Below, piece by piece: positions 52,569 through 62,275 of a DNA stretch of 64,000 nt (position 1 is its first letter; each line of letters opens with the position of its first letter). The stretch comes from Streptomyces cadmiisoli (lineage in GTDB: Bacteria; Actinomycetota; Actinomycetes; Streptomycetales; Streptomycetaceae). The stretch is from assembly GCF_003261055.1 (NCBI RefSeq), contig NZ_CP030073.1, positions 4,092,001 through 4,156,000 on the forward strand. Reading direction: 5' to 3'. The notes under the pieces are model-generated. The model was not told the DNA's origin. It made no database searches and saw nothing but the letters and a program-made list of their open reading frames with translations. Position numbers and translations under genes: made by a program.

Positions 52569-54347
52569 ATGGCCCCGGTCACGTCCCTCACCGCCTCCGT
52601 CACCCAGCACCTCACCGACGCCCTCACCTCCGCCCTGCCGGAGGCCCCCGGCGTCGACCCCCTGCTGCGACGAAGCGACCGGGCCGACTTCCAGGCCAAC
52701 GGAATCCTCGCCCTCGCGAAGAAGGCCAAGGCCAACCCCCGCGAGCTCGCGACCCAGGTCGTCTCCCGGATCGTCACCGGCGACGTGATCAAGGACGTCG
52801 AGGTCTCCGGCCCCGGCTTCCTGAACATCACCCTCACCGACCGCGCGATCACCGAGAACCTCGCCGCACGCGCCGCCGACCCGGACGCCCGCCTCGGCGT
52901 CCCGCACGCCGAGCACCCCGGCACCACGGTCATCGACTACGCCCAGCCGAACGTGGCGAAGGAGATGCACGTCGGCCACCTGCGCTCCGCGGTGATCGGC
53001 GACTCGGTCGTCCAGCTCCTGGAGTTCACCGGCGAGAACGTGGTCCGGCGCCACCACATCGGCGACTGGGGCACCCAGTTCGGCATGCTCATCCAGTACC
53101 TGGAGGAGCACCCGCACGAGCTGGACCACAAGTCGGGCGAGGACCTCCAGGAGTCCGGCCAGGCCGCGATGTCGAACCTCGACCGGCTGTACAAGGCCGC
53201 CCGCAGGAAGTTCGACGCGGACGACGAGTTCAAGACGCGGGCCCGGCGCCGGGTGGTCGACCTCCAGGCCGGCGACCCGACGACGCTGGCCATGTGGCAG
53301 AAGTTCGTCGACGAGTCGAAGATCTACTTCTTCTCGGTCTTCGAGAAGCTGGACATGGAGATCCGGGACCCGGACATCGTCGGCGAGTCGGGCTACAACG
53401 ACATGCTCGCCGAGACCTGCCGCCTCCTGGAGGAGTCCGGCGTCGCCGTCCGCTCCGAGGGCGCGCTCTGCGTCTTCTTCGACGACATCAAGGGCCCGGA
53501 CGGCAACCCGGTCCCGCTGATCGTGCAGAAGTCGGACGGCGGCTACGGCTACGCGGCGACCGACCTGTCGGCGATCCGGGACAGGGTCTTCAACCTGAAG
53601 GCGAACAGCCTCATCTATGTCGTGGACGCCCGCCAGTCCCTCCACTTCAAGATGGTCTTCGAGACGGCCCGCAAGGCGGGCTGGCTCAACGACGACGTGA
53701 AGGCGTACCAGCTGGCCTTCGGCACGGTCCTCGGCAAGGACGGCAAGCCGTTCAAGACCCGTGAGGGCGAGACCGTGCGGCTGGTCGACCTGCTGGACGA
53801 GGCGATCGACCGGGCCACGGCGGTGGTGCGGGAGAAGGACACCCAGCGGCAGCTCTCCGAGGAGGAGATCGCCGAGCGCGGCGCCCAGGTGGGCATCGGC
53901 GCGGTGAAGTACGCGGACCTGTCGACCTCGGCGAACCGGGACTACAAGTTCGACCTGGACCAGATGGTCTCGCTCAACGGTGACACGTCCGTGTACCTCC
54001 AGTACGCGTACGCCCGTATCCAGTCCATCCTGCGCAAGGCCGGCGAGGTCCGCCCGGCCGCGCACCCGGAGCTGGAGCTGCACGAGGCCGAGCGGGCGCT
54101 GGGCCTGCACCTGGACGCCTTCGCGGAGACGCTCGCGGAGGCGGCGGCGGAGTACGCCCCGCACAAGCTGGCGGCGTACCTCTACCAGCTGGCCTCGCTG
54201 TACACGTCCTTCTACGACAAGTGCCCGGTGCTGAAGGCCGAGACTCCCGCCCAGGTCGAGAACCGCCTCTTCCTCTGCGACATCACGGCCCGGACCCTGC
54301 ACCAGGGCATGGCCCTGCTGGGCATCCGGACGCCCGAGCGCCTCTGA
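52569..54347 (+). CDS. argS: Arginyl-tRNA synthetase
   Basis: 592 residues from the ATG at 52569, the normal family length. The HIGH motif is [10 protein letters not shown]; the KMSK loop is replaced as in most ArgRS. The N-terminal Add-1 domain and the C-terminal DALR anticodon-binding domain ([17 protein letters not shown] onward) are complete. An upstream in-frame GTG at 52530 would add 13 residues. GAGGAG lies 15 bases before the chosen ATG. Confidence 0.95.
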   Translation: MAPVTSLTASVTQHLTDALTSALPEAPGVDPLLRRSDRADFQANGILALAKKAKANPRELATQVVSRIVTGDVIKDVEVSGPGFLNITLTDRAITENLAARAADPDARLGVPHAEHPGTTVIDYAQPNVAKEMHVGHLRSAVIGDSVVQLLEFTGENVVRRHHIGDWGTQFGMLIQYLEEHPHELDHKSGEDLQESGQAAMSNLDRLYKAARRKFDADDEFKTRARRRVVDLQAGDPTTLAMWQKFVDESKIYFFSVFEKLDMEIRDPDIVGESGYNDMLAETCRLLEESGVAVRSEGALCVFFDDIKGPDGNPVPLIVQKSDGGYGYAATDLSAIRDRVFNLKANSLIYVVDARQSLHFKMVFETARKAGWLNDDVKAYQLAFGTVLGKDGKPFKTREGETVRLVDLLDEAIDRATAVVREKDTQRQLSEEEIAERGAQVGIGAVKYADLSTSANRDYKFDLDQMVSLNGDTSVYLQYAYARIQSILRKAGEVRPAAHPELELHEAERALGLHLDAFAETLAEAAAEYAPHKLAAYLYQLASLYTSFYDKCPVLKAETPAQVENRLFLCDITARTLHQGMALLGIRTPERL

Positions 54348-54362
54348 GCACCGGCACACCGT

Positions 54363-54797
54363 CTACGGGCGGGCGGGACGCGTGAACTCGCACCACACCA
54401 CCTTGCCGAGTTCACGCTCCCGCACCCCCCATTTGTCGGACAGCGCGGCGACGAGCAGCAACCCGCGCCCGCCCTCGTCCGCCTCGTCGGCGACGCGCGG
54501 GCTGCCCGGCCCGCTGTCGTGCACCTCCACCCGCAGGACGACGCCGTCGTACCGCAGGAACACCAGGAACTGACGGCCCGGCGGTACGCCGTGCAGCAAC
54601 GCGTTGGTGGCCAGCTCGCTCACGCACAGCAGCACGTCGTCGCCCCGCTCGGAGTCCGCGAGCCCCCAGCCGGTCAGGCTCTCGTGGGCGAACTGCCGTG
54701 CGGCGGGCACGGATCGGCGCTCACGCTGGAAGAACCGCTCGCGCAGAGGCGGGAGTTGGGTTGTCTCGTTCACGGGACGAGAGTTGCGGAGAGTCAC
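54363..54797 (-). CDS. Anti-sigma-factor-like ATPase (RsbW/SpoIIAB-type)
   Basis: A 144-residue single HATPase_c_2 domain: N box CVSELATNALLHG, G1 VHDSGPGSP, G2 GRGLLLVAALS. The GTG start at 54795-54797 is tentative; another in-frame GTG lies 24 bases downstream. No ribosome binding site is clear. It diverges from the XRE/DUF5753 gene, an arrangement typical of Streptomyces whiJ-like loci. Confidence 0.88.
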   Translation of the reverse strand: MTLRNSRPVNETTQLPPLRERFFQRERRSVPAARQFAHESLTGWGLADSERGDDVLLCVSELATNALLHGVPPGRQFLVFLRYDGVVLRVEVHDSGPGSPRVADEADEGGRGLLLVAALSDKWGVRERELGKVVWCEFTRPARP

Positions 54798-54819
54798 TAC
54801 GGTTGATCAGTGCGTGAGG

Positions 54820-54840
54820 CCGTACAGATTTTTTGTACGG
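54820..54840. promoter_or_regulatory. Inverted repeat in the divergent regulator promoter
   Basis: CCGTAC (54820-54825) and GTACGG (54835-54840) flank a T-rich 9-base centre, in the 89-bp gap between the anti-sigma-like and XRE genes. A plausible autoregulatory site for the XRE protein. Confidence 0.45.
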
Positions 54841-54886
54841 GTTCATACGGGGTCACGTACGGGCACGCGTGGGGAGTTGGACCAGC

Positions 54887-55714
54887 ATGAACTCCAGGAA
54901 GTCTCCGCGGAAGAAGAACCTTTCGGCCATGAAGATGCTCGGCGTCCAGCTCGGCACGGCGCGTCGGGCCGCCGGTTACACCCAACGGGCGCTGGCCGAA
55001 CGGCTGGCCGTCGACGAGGAGACCCTCGCGTCGATCGAGCAGGGCCGACGACCACTCAAACCCGACCTCGCGGAGTTACTGGACCAGGTCCTGGGCCTGA
55101 GGGGCGTACTGGCGGCGGGCGTGGACAACCTGCCGGAGATCGACCAGTTCCCGATGTGGGCGGAGCTGTACATGGAACACGAGCGTGAGGCCATCACCCT
55201 GTCCTGGTACGACGCCCTGGTGCTCCCCGGCCTGCTCCAGACCGAGGCGTACGCCCGTGCCGTGTTGCGCAATCGCGTTCCCGCGTACGACGAGGACGAG
55301 GTGGCGACCCGTACGGCCGCGCGCGTGGCCCGCCAGGAGATCCTGCACCGGAAGTGCCCCCCGACGCTCAGCTTCATCGTCTGGGAGCCTGTGCTGCATC
55401 TGGCGATCGGCGGGGCGGAGGTGCAGGGCCGGCAGCTCCGGCATCTCCGCACGATCGCCGAACTCCCCTGCATCGCCTTGCAGTTCCTGCCGCTGTCCAG
55501 CCCATACAGCGCCGGGCTCAACGGTCCGTTCACACTTCTCGAAACCCCCGAACACCAGCACCTTGCCTACACCGAGTCCCAGCGCGGCAGCCAGTGGGTG
55601 TCTGACCCGGATGAGGTGTCCATCTTGTCGCGCAAGTATGCGATGCTGCGGACCCAGGCCCTGGCCCCCCAGGACTCCATGAGCCTGCTCGACCGCCTAC
55701 TAGGAGAGCCATGA
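54887..55714 (+). CDS. WhiJ-like XRE regulator (DUF5753) with a TTA codon
   Basis: 275 residues: an N-terminal XRE helix-turn-helix (LGTARRAAGYTQRALAERLA, ~22-41) and a C-terminal DUF5753 domain (SWYDALVLPGLLQTEAYARA; ending VSILSRKYAMLR). ATG at 54887 with GGGGAG upstream. Codon 64 (55076-55078) is TTA, the rare leucine codon read by the bldA tRNA in Streptomyces, so the protein may be made only late in development. The stop overlaps the DUF397 gene's ATG. Confidence 0.94.
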   Translation: MNSRKSPRKKNLSAMKMLGVQLGTARRAAGYTQRALAERLAVDEETLASIEQGRRPLKPDLAELLDQVLGLRGVLAAGVDNLPEIDQFPMWAELYMEHEREAITLSWYDALVLPGLLQTEAYARAVLRNRVPAYDEDEVATRTAARVARQEILHRKCPPTLSFIVWEPVLHLAIGGAEVQGRQLRHLRTIAELPCIALQFLPLSSPYSAGLNGPFTLLETPEHQHLAYTESQRGSQWVSDPDEVSILSRKYAMLRTQALAPQDSMSLLDRLLGEP

Positions 55715-55956
55715 GCGCCGAAGCACTTCAGTGGTTCAAGTCGACCTACAGTAGCGACGAAGGCGGCGCCTGCCTCGAAGTCGCCTTCACCTGGCGCAAG
55801 TCCAGTTATAGCGGCGACGAAGGCGGCCAGTGCCTGGAGATCGCCACCTGCCCCCACACCGTCCACGTCCGCGACTCCAAGAACCCCGAGGACGGCCCCA
55901 CGCTCCAGGTGGCGCCCGCCACTTGGGCCGCGTTCACGGAGTTCGCCGCGCTCTGA
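55711..55956 (+). CDS. Double DUF397 small protein
   Basis: 81 residues containing two DUF397 starts in tandem: WFKSTYSSDEGGACLEVA and WRKSSYSGDEGGQCLEIA; only the second continues through the complete domain (VHVRDSKN…TWAAFTEFA). The ATGA overlap couples it to the WhiJ-like regulator, the usual partner of DUF397 proteins in Streptomyces. The first half-repeat suggests a partial internal duplication. Confidence 0.92.
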   Translation: MSAEALQWFKSTYSSDEGGACLEVAFTWRKSSYSGDEGGQCLEIATCPHTVHVRDSKNPEDGPTLQVAPATWAAFTEFAAL

Positions 55957-56002
55957 GGTCCCGGTCGTTCGGCTGTCAGTGGCTGGGCCTACAGTCACCG
56001 GC

Positions 56003-56827
56003 ATGGCGACTCTCCCCAACGCGCTGCCCAAGCTGGTCTCCGACCCCACCGGCGGCACTCTCGGTCTGGCTCTCCCGCCCGGGAAACTGATCGACACGAC
56101 GGACGACGGGCCGTGGCCCGAGCCGTTGCTGTGGCACGCGGAGCGGGCCGCCGCCACCGGTGACTGGGCGGGCGTGGAGCCGGCCCGGCGGACGGCCGGG
56201 CTGCTTCCGCTGCTGATCGACGTGGGCGGCGGCCAAGGGGGCCCGGAGGGCTGGGAGTTGATGCCCGACGAGGTGTCGTACCCGGGCGATCACGACCCGG
56301 AGGACGTCCTCGCGGAGTACTGGGAGGAGTGCGCGGCGGACGAGGCCGAGGGCGGCGAGGAGGGGGCAGGTGCCGAGTGGCCCGGTCTCGCGGCCGTGCC
56401 GGTGTCCGGGACCGCGCGGAATCCGAATGCCGACGAACTGGCCGCCGAGATAGCGGACTTCATCGTGACGGACGGGTCGTGGCTCAAGGAGCCGCGCCTC
56501 GCGCTCGTCCCGGCCCGCCGCAGCGCGGACATCCCGGCGGCGGTCGGCTGGTCGGGCCCGCTGAACCACGAGAACGACGTGGCCCGGCTCTGCGCGGTCC
56601 TCCGCTCGTGGGAGGACCGCTTCGGCATACGGGTCGTCGCGCTCACCTTCGACCAGCTGATCGTCTCGGTCGCGGCACCGCCCACCACCCGGGAGGAGGC
56701 GGAGGCGGTGGCCGTCGAGCACTTCGCCTTCTGCCCGGACAACATCCACCAGAGCAGCGAGCCCGGCCTCGGAGCGTACGCCGAGCACCTGATCGACCAG
56801 GAGATCTGGTCCTTCTGGTGGGACTGA
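56003..56827 (+). CDS. DUF4253 protein
   Basis: 274 residues. The C-terminal ~100 residues (LALVPARRSADIPAAVGWSG; RFGIRVVALTFDQL; ending EIWSFWWD) match the DUF4253 pattern. The N-terminal part is acidic and not recognised. I chose the ATG at 56003; an in-frame GTG at 55979 is possible, and neither has a clear ribosome binding site. Function unknown. Confidence 0.82.
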   Translation: MATLPNALPKLVSDPTGGTLGLALPPGKLIDTTDDGPWPEPLLWHAERAAATGDWAGVEPARRTAGLLPLLIDVGGGQGGPEGWELMPDEVSYPGDHDPEDVLAEYWEECAADEAEGGEEGAGAEWPGLAAVPVSGTARNPNADELAAEIADFIVTDGSWLKEPRLALVPARRSADIPAAVGWSGPLNHENDVARLCAVLRSWEDRFGIRVVALTFDQLIVSVAAPPTTREEAEAVAVEHFAFCPDNIHQSSEPGLGAYAEHLIDQEIWSFWWD

Positions 56828-56851
56828 CGCGGGACGGGCGCGGCGGCCGGA

Positions 56852-58348
56852 TCAGTCCTTGCCGGGCCCGCTGGAGATCTTGCGCACCCGCCGCCGCAGG
56901 GCGGGACCCAGGCGGACCATCACCCGCTTCTCGATACCGCCGACCCGGCGCTCCAGGACGCCGAGCTGCTTGCGCGTGGCGGCCAGCTCCGCGCGGGCGG
57001 CTTCGAGCAGGCGGGCGGTCTCGGCCGCCCGCCTCTCGGCGGCGGCCACCTTGCCGCGCAGTTCCTTGTTCTCCTTGACGCGCGTGTCGATCCGGGCGTT
57101 GGCCGCGGCGATCCGCTCGCGCAGCCGGGCGACGCGGTAGCGCATGTGGCCGTCGTCGGAGCCGTCCCACACCGGCATCGAGGCGGGCAGGTCGAGCGCG
57201 GCGAGGCGGGCGTCGAAGGCGGCGCCACCGTCGCCGTGGGTGTACGTGTTCTTCAGGTCGTTGCGGTCGAGGAAGGCGACGATCCGGTCGAACCGCTCGC
57301 TGTGCCCCTTGAACATCGCGGAGTAGTCGGCGCCCTCGTACAGCTCCCGCGGGTCGGTGTCGGCGGGCAGGCCGGACAGCGGGCGGTGCGGGATGCCGAA
57401 GTACCGGCACAGCTCCAGGGTGCGCGAGTCGTGGGTGAGCACGACCGCCGGGGTGCCGGCGAGCAGGGCGGCGATGTTGCCGTGGATGCGGGTGCCGTAG
57501 GCGAAGTCGTAGCCGCGCAGTTCGGCGATCCAGGTCGCCGGGTCCAACGGCATGCGCATCTTGTTCTCGCGCAGCAGGTCGTGGGTGAGCTGGAGCGGGA
57601 AGGGGTCCTCGACACCGGTCTCGGGGGTGAGGTCGCCCCACAGCAGCAGTTCGGCGTCGACGAGGTTCTGCGCGTAGTAGGTGACGTCCGGGTAGTTCTC
57701 CCAGGCGTGCCGGGCGATGCCGGAGATGTCGCCGACCGGGATCGCGTTCGGCGACAGGTTCAGGGCGATACGGGACGCCGAGGTCAGCTCGGCCGTCCGC
57801 AGCTCGGGAAACGTGTCACCGTGCAGGAACATCGACGGGCAGCCGATGATGTCGACCCGGTCGGCCGGAACGCCGAGACCGGTGAGGTAGCGGGCGGTCA
57901 GCTCGCCGCGGACACCGATCGACGCGGACCGCTCCAGGACCGCGGACGCGAAGCGCTTGACGGAGTCGGCCAGCGGGCCCAGCCGGTCCGTGGCGTAGTC
58001 GTCGGTGGTCTGGGCACCGACGCCGAAGACGACCACGGGGATGGTGAGCTGCTCGATCAGCGTGGACAGCCGGTCCAGCGAGGCCTGGAACTGCGGCCGG
58101 AAGGCATTGGCGAGCGGGACGACGAAGACGTCGTACTGCTCGTTGATCTCGGCCGCCCGGCGGGCGGACTGGTCGGTGCGGATCCCGTTCGAGGTGACCT
58201 CGGTGTCCGGCGCCGACAGCATCTTGTGCGCGGAATCACTGAAAAGCAGATTGCCAGTATTGGTCCCGATCAGGTCCTGCTGAATGAATTCCGTGGGTCC
58301 GGCGACCCTGAAAGGGCTCTTTCCGGAACGTATCAAGATGCGCTTCAC
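56852..58348 (-). CDS. Polysaccharide pyruvyl transferase family protein with C-terminal coiled coil
   Basis: 498 residues. The first ~370 match the pyruvyl/glycosyl-transferase-like fold: FGVGAQTTDDYATDRLGPL, RGELTARYLTGLGV, and the sugar-nucleotide region YGTRIHGNIAALLAGTPAVV. The last ~110 residues are a charged coiled coil (ERIAAANARIDTRVKENKEL…). It may add pyruvate ketals to a cell-wall or exported glycan. No other glycan gene is nearby, so the acceptor is unknown. Confidence 0.85.
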   Translation of the reverse strand: MKRILIRSGKSPFRVAGPTEFIQQDLIGTNTGNLLFSDSAHKMLSAPDTEVTSNGIRTDQSARRAAEINEQYDVFVVPLANAFRPQFQASLDRLSTLIEQLTIPVVVFGVGAQTTDDYATDRLGPLADSVKRFASAVLERSASIGVRGELTARYLTGLGVPADRVDIIGCPSMFLHGDTFPELRTAELTSASRIALNLSPNAIPVGDISGIARHAWENYPDVTYYAQNLVDAELLLWGDLTPETGVEDPFPLQLTHDLLRENKMRMPLDPATWIAELRGYDFAYGTRIHGNIAALLAGTPAVVLTHDSRTLELCRYFGIPHRPLSGLPADTDPRELYEGADYSAMFKGHSERFDRIVAFLDRNDLKNTYTHGDGGAAFDARLAALDLPASMPVWDGSDDGHMRYRVARLRERIAAANARIDTRVKENKELRGKVAAAERRAAETARLLEAARAELAATRKQLGVLERRVGGIEKRVMVRLGPALRRRVRKISSGPGKD

Positions 58349-58484
58349 GCGCTGACCCTACAGAGGGGTAAATGGAGAGTGAAGCCTGCGTCATGAAGAT
58401 GTGATGAATCCGCGGGCCGCGCCCGTCGAGCCCTCTCGGATCTCCTCCGACCCCCGGACGCGGGCCCACGCCGCAGGTCCCGGA

Positions 58485-59477
58485 CTACGCCAGCTTCCGG
58501 GCCACTTCGGTCGCCCAGTAGGTGAGGATGTTCTGCGCCCCGGCCCGCTTGATGCCGGTCAGCGTCTCCAGGATCGCCCGGTCCCGGTCCACCCAGCCCC
58601 GCTCCGCGGCGGCCTCGACCATCGAGTACTCCCCGGAGATCTGGTAGGCGGCCACGGGCACGTCCACCGCGTCCGCGACCCGCGCCAGGACGTCGAGGTA
58701 GGGACCGGCGGGCTTCACCATCACCATGTCGGCCCCCTCCTCCAGGTCGAGGGCCAGCTCCCGCATCGACTCCCGCACATTGGCGGGGTCCTGCTGGTAG
58801 GTCTTGCGGTCGCCCTTGAGGGAGGACCCGACGGCCTCACGGAAGGGACCGTAGAAGGCGGACGAGTACTTGGCGGTGTAGGCGAGGACGGCCACGTCCT
58901 CGCGGCCGATCTGGTCCAGCGCGTCGCGGACGACACCGATCTGCCCGTCCATCATGCCGCTCGGCCCGACGACATGGGCGCCGGCGTCGGCCTGCACCTG
59001 CGCCATCTCGGCGTAACGCTCCAGCGTGGCGTCGTTGTCGACACGCCCCTGCGCGTCGAGGACGCCGCAGTGGCCGTGGTCGACGGTCTCGTCCAGGCAC
59101 AGGTCGGACATCACCAGCAGTTCGTCGCCGACCTCGGCGCGCACGTCCCGGAGGGCGACCTGGAGGATCCCGTCCGGGTCCGTACCCGGCGTACCGACCG
59201 CGTCCTTCTTGGACTCCTCCGGCACACCGAACAGCATGATCCCGGAGATCCCGGCCTCCACCGCCTCCAGCGCGGCCTTCTTCAGGCTGTCGCGGGTGTG
59301 CTGCACGACCCCGGGCATCGCCGCGATCGGCACCGGCTCGCGCACACCCTCCCGCACGAACGCGGGCAGGATGAAGTCGGCCGGATGCAGACGGGTCTCG
59401 GCGACCATGCGCCGCATCACGGGAGTGGTGCGCAGCCGCCGGGGACGCGTACCGGGAAAGGATCCGTACTTCGTCAT
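58485..59477 (-). CDS. hemB: Porphobilinogen synthase HemB
   Basis: 330 residues, full length. Both Schiff-base Lys are present ([15 protein letters not shown] and [12 protein letters not shown]). The metal region reads [16 protein letters not shown]: two Cys and one Asp in place of the three-Cys zinc site, so the metal preference is unclear. It condenses two 5-aminolevulinates to porphobilinogen. Last gene of the heme cluster, ~135 bp after hemD. Confidence 0.96.
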   Translation of the reverse strand: MTKYGSFPGTRPRRLRTTPVMRRMVAETRLHPADFILPAFVREGVREPVPIAAMPGVVQHTRDSLKKAALEAVEAGISGIMLFGVPEESKKDAVGTPGTDPDGILQVALRDVRAEVGDELLVMSDLCLDETVDHGHCGVLDAQGRVDNDATLERYAEMAQVQADAGAHVVGPSGMMDGQIGVVRDALDQIGREDVAVLAYTAKYSSAFYGPFREAVGSSLKGDRKTYQQDPANVRESMRELALDLEEGADMVMVKPAGPYLDVLARVADAVDVPVAAYQISGEYSMVEAAAERGWVDRDRAILETLTGIKRAGAQNILTYWATEVARKLA

Positions 59478-59612
59478 ACGCCTACGCTACGCCCGGCCGC
59501 ACCCCGCCTTTGCCGACGCGGCGTCGGGCCCGCCGGAGCCCGCCGCGGGCGGCGGCGGGCGCGGCCGGCGGCGGGCCGCACGCCCACCCGGGCCCCGTGA
59601 CAGGCCCGCCGG

Positions 59613-61319
59613 TCACGTCGTCCGGCGCCTGCGTGCTCCCGGCCGCCGCTCGCTCGGCCGCGTCACCGGGTCCCCGGCCTCCAGCGCCGCGGCGCGCCGC
59701 TTCATGCCGAAGTCGGCGAGCGCCTCCGCCAGCTTGTGCACGGACGGCTCGGGAGACATCACGTCCACCCGCAGTCCGTGCTCCTCGGCGGTCTTGGCCG
59801 TGGCCGGACCGATACAGGCGATCACGGTCACGTTGTGCGGCTTCCCGGCGATCCCCACCAGGTTCCGCACGGTGGACGACGACGTGAACAGCACCGCGTC
59901 GAAACCACCGCCCTTGATCGCCTCCCGGGTCTCCGCCGGCGGCGGCGACGCGCGCACGGTCCGGTAGGCCGTGACGTCGTCGACCTCCCAGCCCAGCTCG
60001 ATCAGCCCGGCGACCAGCGTCTCCGTGGCGATGTCGGCCCGCGGCAGGAACACCCGGTCGATCGGGTCGAACACCGGGTCGTACGGCGGCCAGTCCTCGA
60101 GCAGACCGGCGGCCGACTGCTCCCCGCTCGGCACGAGGTCCGGCTTCACGCCGAAGGCGATCAGCGCCTTGGCCGTCTGCTCACCCACCGCGGCGACCTT
60201 GATGCCCGCGAACGCGCGGGCGTCGAGCCCGTACTCCTCGAACTTCTCCCGCACGGCCTTGACGGCGTTGACGGAGGTGAAGGCGATCCACTCGTACCGC
60301 CCGGTCACCAGCCCCTTGACCGCCCGCTCCATCTGCTGCGGCGTGCGCGGCGGCTCGACGGCGATCGTCGGCACCTCGTGCGGCACGGCCCCGTAGGACC
60401 GCAGCTGGTCGGAGAGCGACACCGCCTGCTCCTTCGTACGCGGCACGAGAACCTTCCAGCCGAACAGCGGCTTGGACTCGAACCACGACAACTGGTCGCG
60501 CTGGGCGGCGGCGGAGCGCTCACCGACCACGGCTATCACCGGTCGGCCGCCCTCCGGGGACGGCAGCACCTTCGCCTGCTTCAGCGTCTGCGCGATCGTG
60601 CCCAGCGTGGCGCTCCAGGTCCGCTGCCGGGTCGTCGTACCCGCGACGGTCACCGTCAGCGGGGTGTCGGGCTTGCGCCCCGCCGACACCAGCTCCCCGG
60701 CGGCGGCGGCCACCGCGTCCAGCGTCGTCGACACGACGACCGTACCGTCCGACGCCCCGACCTCGGTCCAGCACCGGTCGGAGGCCGTCCGGGCGTCCAC
60801 GAACCGCACGTCCGCGCCCTGCGCGTCGCGCAGCGGCACACCGGCGTACGCGGGCACGCCGACCGCGGCCGCGACACCGGGCACCACCTCGAAGGGAACA
60901 CCGGCCGCGGCGCAGGCGAGCATTTCGTCGGCCGCGTACGTATCAAGTCCCGGATCCCCGGACACCGCACGGACGACCCGCCTGCCGCCTCGCGCGGCCT
61001 CCATGACAAGATGTGCGGCATCCCGCACCGCGGGGACCGCAGCGGTTGTTGACGCGCCGTCAACAACCGTCAGCTGAGGCGCGCCTGTGCCCGGAACGGC
61101 GTCCGAGGAAGAACCCGGCTCCGTGTTCACGACGGCGACGCCAGGCCTGGCGTGCGTACGTACGACATCGAGCACATCGTGCTCGGCGACGAGGACGTCC
61201 GCGTTCGCCAGCGCCTCGACGGCGCGCAGAGTCAGCAGTCCCGGATCCCCGGGTCCGGCACCGAGGAAGGTGACGTGCCCGTGTTCCGGACCGGCGGCGG
61301 GAAGGGTGGTGGGGCTCAA
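59613..61319 (-). CDS. hemD: HemD with fused uroporphyrinogen-III methyltransferase-like domain
   Basis: 568 residues from a TTG start (61317-61319) that overlaps the hemC stop (TTGA); GGGGGAG lies ~8 bases upstream. Residues ~15-255 resemble SUMT/CobA (FLGAGPGDPGLLTLRAVEAL; PGVAAAVGVPAYAGVPL; GTTTRQRTWSATLGTI). The SGDP loop continues GLDTY instead of the usual FVFGRGG, so methyltransferase activity is doubtful. Residues ~275-545 are uroporphyrinogen-III synthase (AFTSVNAVKAV; FTSSSTVRNL; GPATAKTAEEHGL). Confidence 0.9.
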   Translation of the reverse strand: MSPTTLPAAGPEHGHVTFLGAGPGDPGLLTLRAVEALANADVLVAEHDVLDVVRTHARPGVAVVNTEPGSSSDAVPGTGAPQLTVVDGASTTAAVPAVRDAAHLVMEAARGGRRVVRAVSGDPGLDTYAADEMLACAAAGVPFEVVPGVAAAVGVPAYAGVPLRDAQGADVRFVDARTASDRCWTEVGASDGTVVVSTTLDAVAAAAGELVSAGRKPDTPLTVTVAGTTTRQRTWSATLGTIAQTLKQAKVLPSPEGGRPVIAVVGERSAAAQRDQLSWFESKPLFGWKVLVPRTKEQAVSLSDQLRSYGAVPHEVPTIAVEPPRTPQQMERAVKGLVTGRYEWIAFTSVNAVKAVREKFEEYGLDARAFAGIKVAAVGEQTAKALIAFGVKPDLVPSGEQSAAGLLEDWPPYDPVFDPIDRVFLPRADIATETLVAGLIELGWEVDDVTAYRTVRASPPPAETREAIKGGGFDAVLFTSSSTVRNLVGIAGKPHNVTVIACIGPATAKTAEEHGLRVDVMSPEPSVHKLAEALADFGMKRRAAALEAGDPVTRPSERRPGARRRRTT

Positions 61320-62275
61320 TGTGCTCGCTCCCCCATCAGACCGGCCGCGCCCTGGGCGAGCATCTCGGCGGCGAGTTCGCGGCCGAGTGCCACTGCCCGG
61401 TCGTGCGACTCGGGCACGGGACCGGTGGTGGACAGCTGCACCAGCGAGGAGCCGTCGGTCGTACCGACGACGCCGCGCAGGCGCATTTCCTTGACAGTCT
61501 GCCCGTCGGCCAGCAGGTCGGCCAAAGCACCCACAGGGGCGCTGCAACCGGCCTCCAGGGCGGCGAGCAGTGATCGTTCGGCGGTCACGGCGACCCTGGT
61601 GAGAGGGTCGTCGAGCTCACCGAGCGCGGCGATCAGGTCCGCGTCGTCCGCGGTGCACTCGATCGCCAGGGCCCCCTGGCCGGGGGCGGGCAGAACCGTG
61701 TCGACCGACAGGAAGTCGGTCACCTCGTCGCCGCGGCCGATCCGGTTCAGTCCGGCGGCGGCCAGCACGACGGCATCGAGCTCGCCGTCACGCACGTATC
61801 CGATGCGCGTGTCGACGTTGCCGCGGATCGGCACCGTCTCGATGTCCAGCCCATGGCCGCGCGCGTACGCGTTCAGCTGCGCCATCCGGCGCGGCGACCC
61901 CGTGCCGATGCGCGCGCCGCGCGGCAGATCGGTGAACTTCAGCGCGTCCCGCGCGACGATCACGTCCCGCGGGTCCTCGCGCTCGGGCACGGCGGCCAGC
62001 GCCAGCTCCGCGGGCTGCGTGGTCGGCAGGTCCTTCAGGGAATGCACCGCGAAGTCCACCTCGCCCCTGAGCAGGGCGTCGCGCAGCGCGGTCACGAACA
62101 CACCGGTGCCACCGATCTGCGCGAGGTGTTCGCGGGAGACATCGCCGTACGTGGTGATCTCGACGAGCTCCACGGGCCGTCCGGTCACCTGGCTCACGGC
62201 ATCCGCCACCTGCCCGGACTGGGCCATGGCGAGTTTGCTGCGCCTGGTCCCGAGCCTCAGTGCCTTGTCACTCAT
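61316..62275 (-). CDS. hemC: Hydroxymethylbilane synthase HemC
   Basis: 319 residues. Conserved blocks RLGTRRSKLAMAQS, HSLKDLPT, RREDPRDV-like EREDPRDVIVAR, and the dipyrromethane Cys in EAGCSAPVGA. It polymerises four porphobilinogens to hydroxymethylbilane. Both ends overlap neighbours by four bases (ATGA with hemA, TTGA with hemD). Confidence 0.97.
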   Translation of the reverse strand: MSDKALRLGTRRSKLAMAQSGQVADAVSQVTGRPVELVEITTYGDVSREHLAQIGGTGVFVTALRDALLRGEVDFAVHSLKDLPTTQPAELALAAVPEREDPRDVIVARDALKFTDLPRGARIGTGSPRRMAQLNAYARGHGLDIETVPIRGNVDTRIGYVRDGELDAVVLAAAGLNRIGRGDEVTDFLSVDTVLPAPGQGALAIECTADDADLIAALGELDDPLTRVAVTAERSLLAALEAGCSAPVGALADLLADGQTVKEMRLRGVVGTTDGSSLVQLSTTGPVPESHDRAVALGRELAAEMLAQGAAGLMGERAH

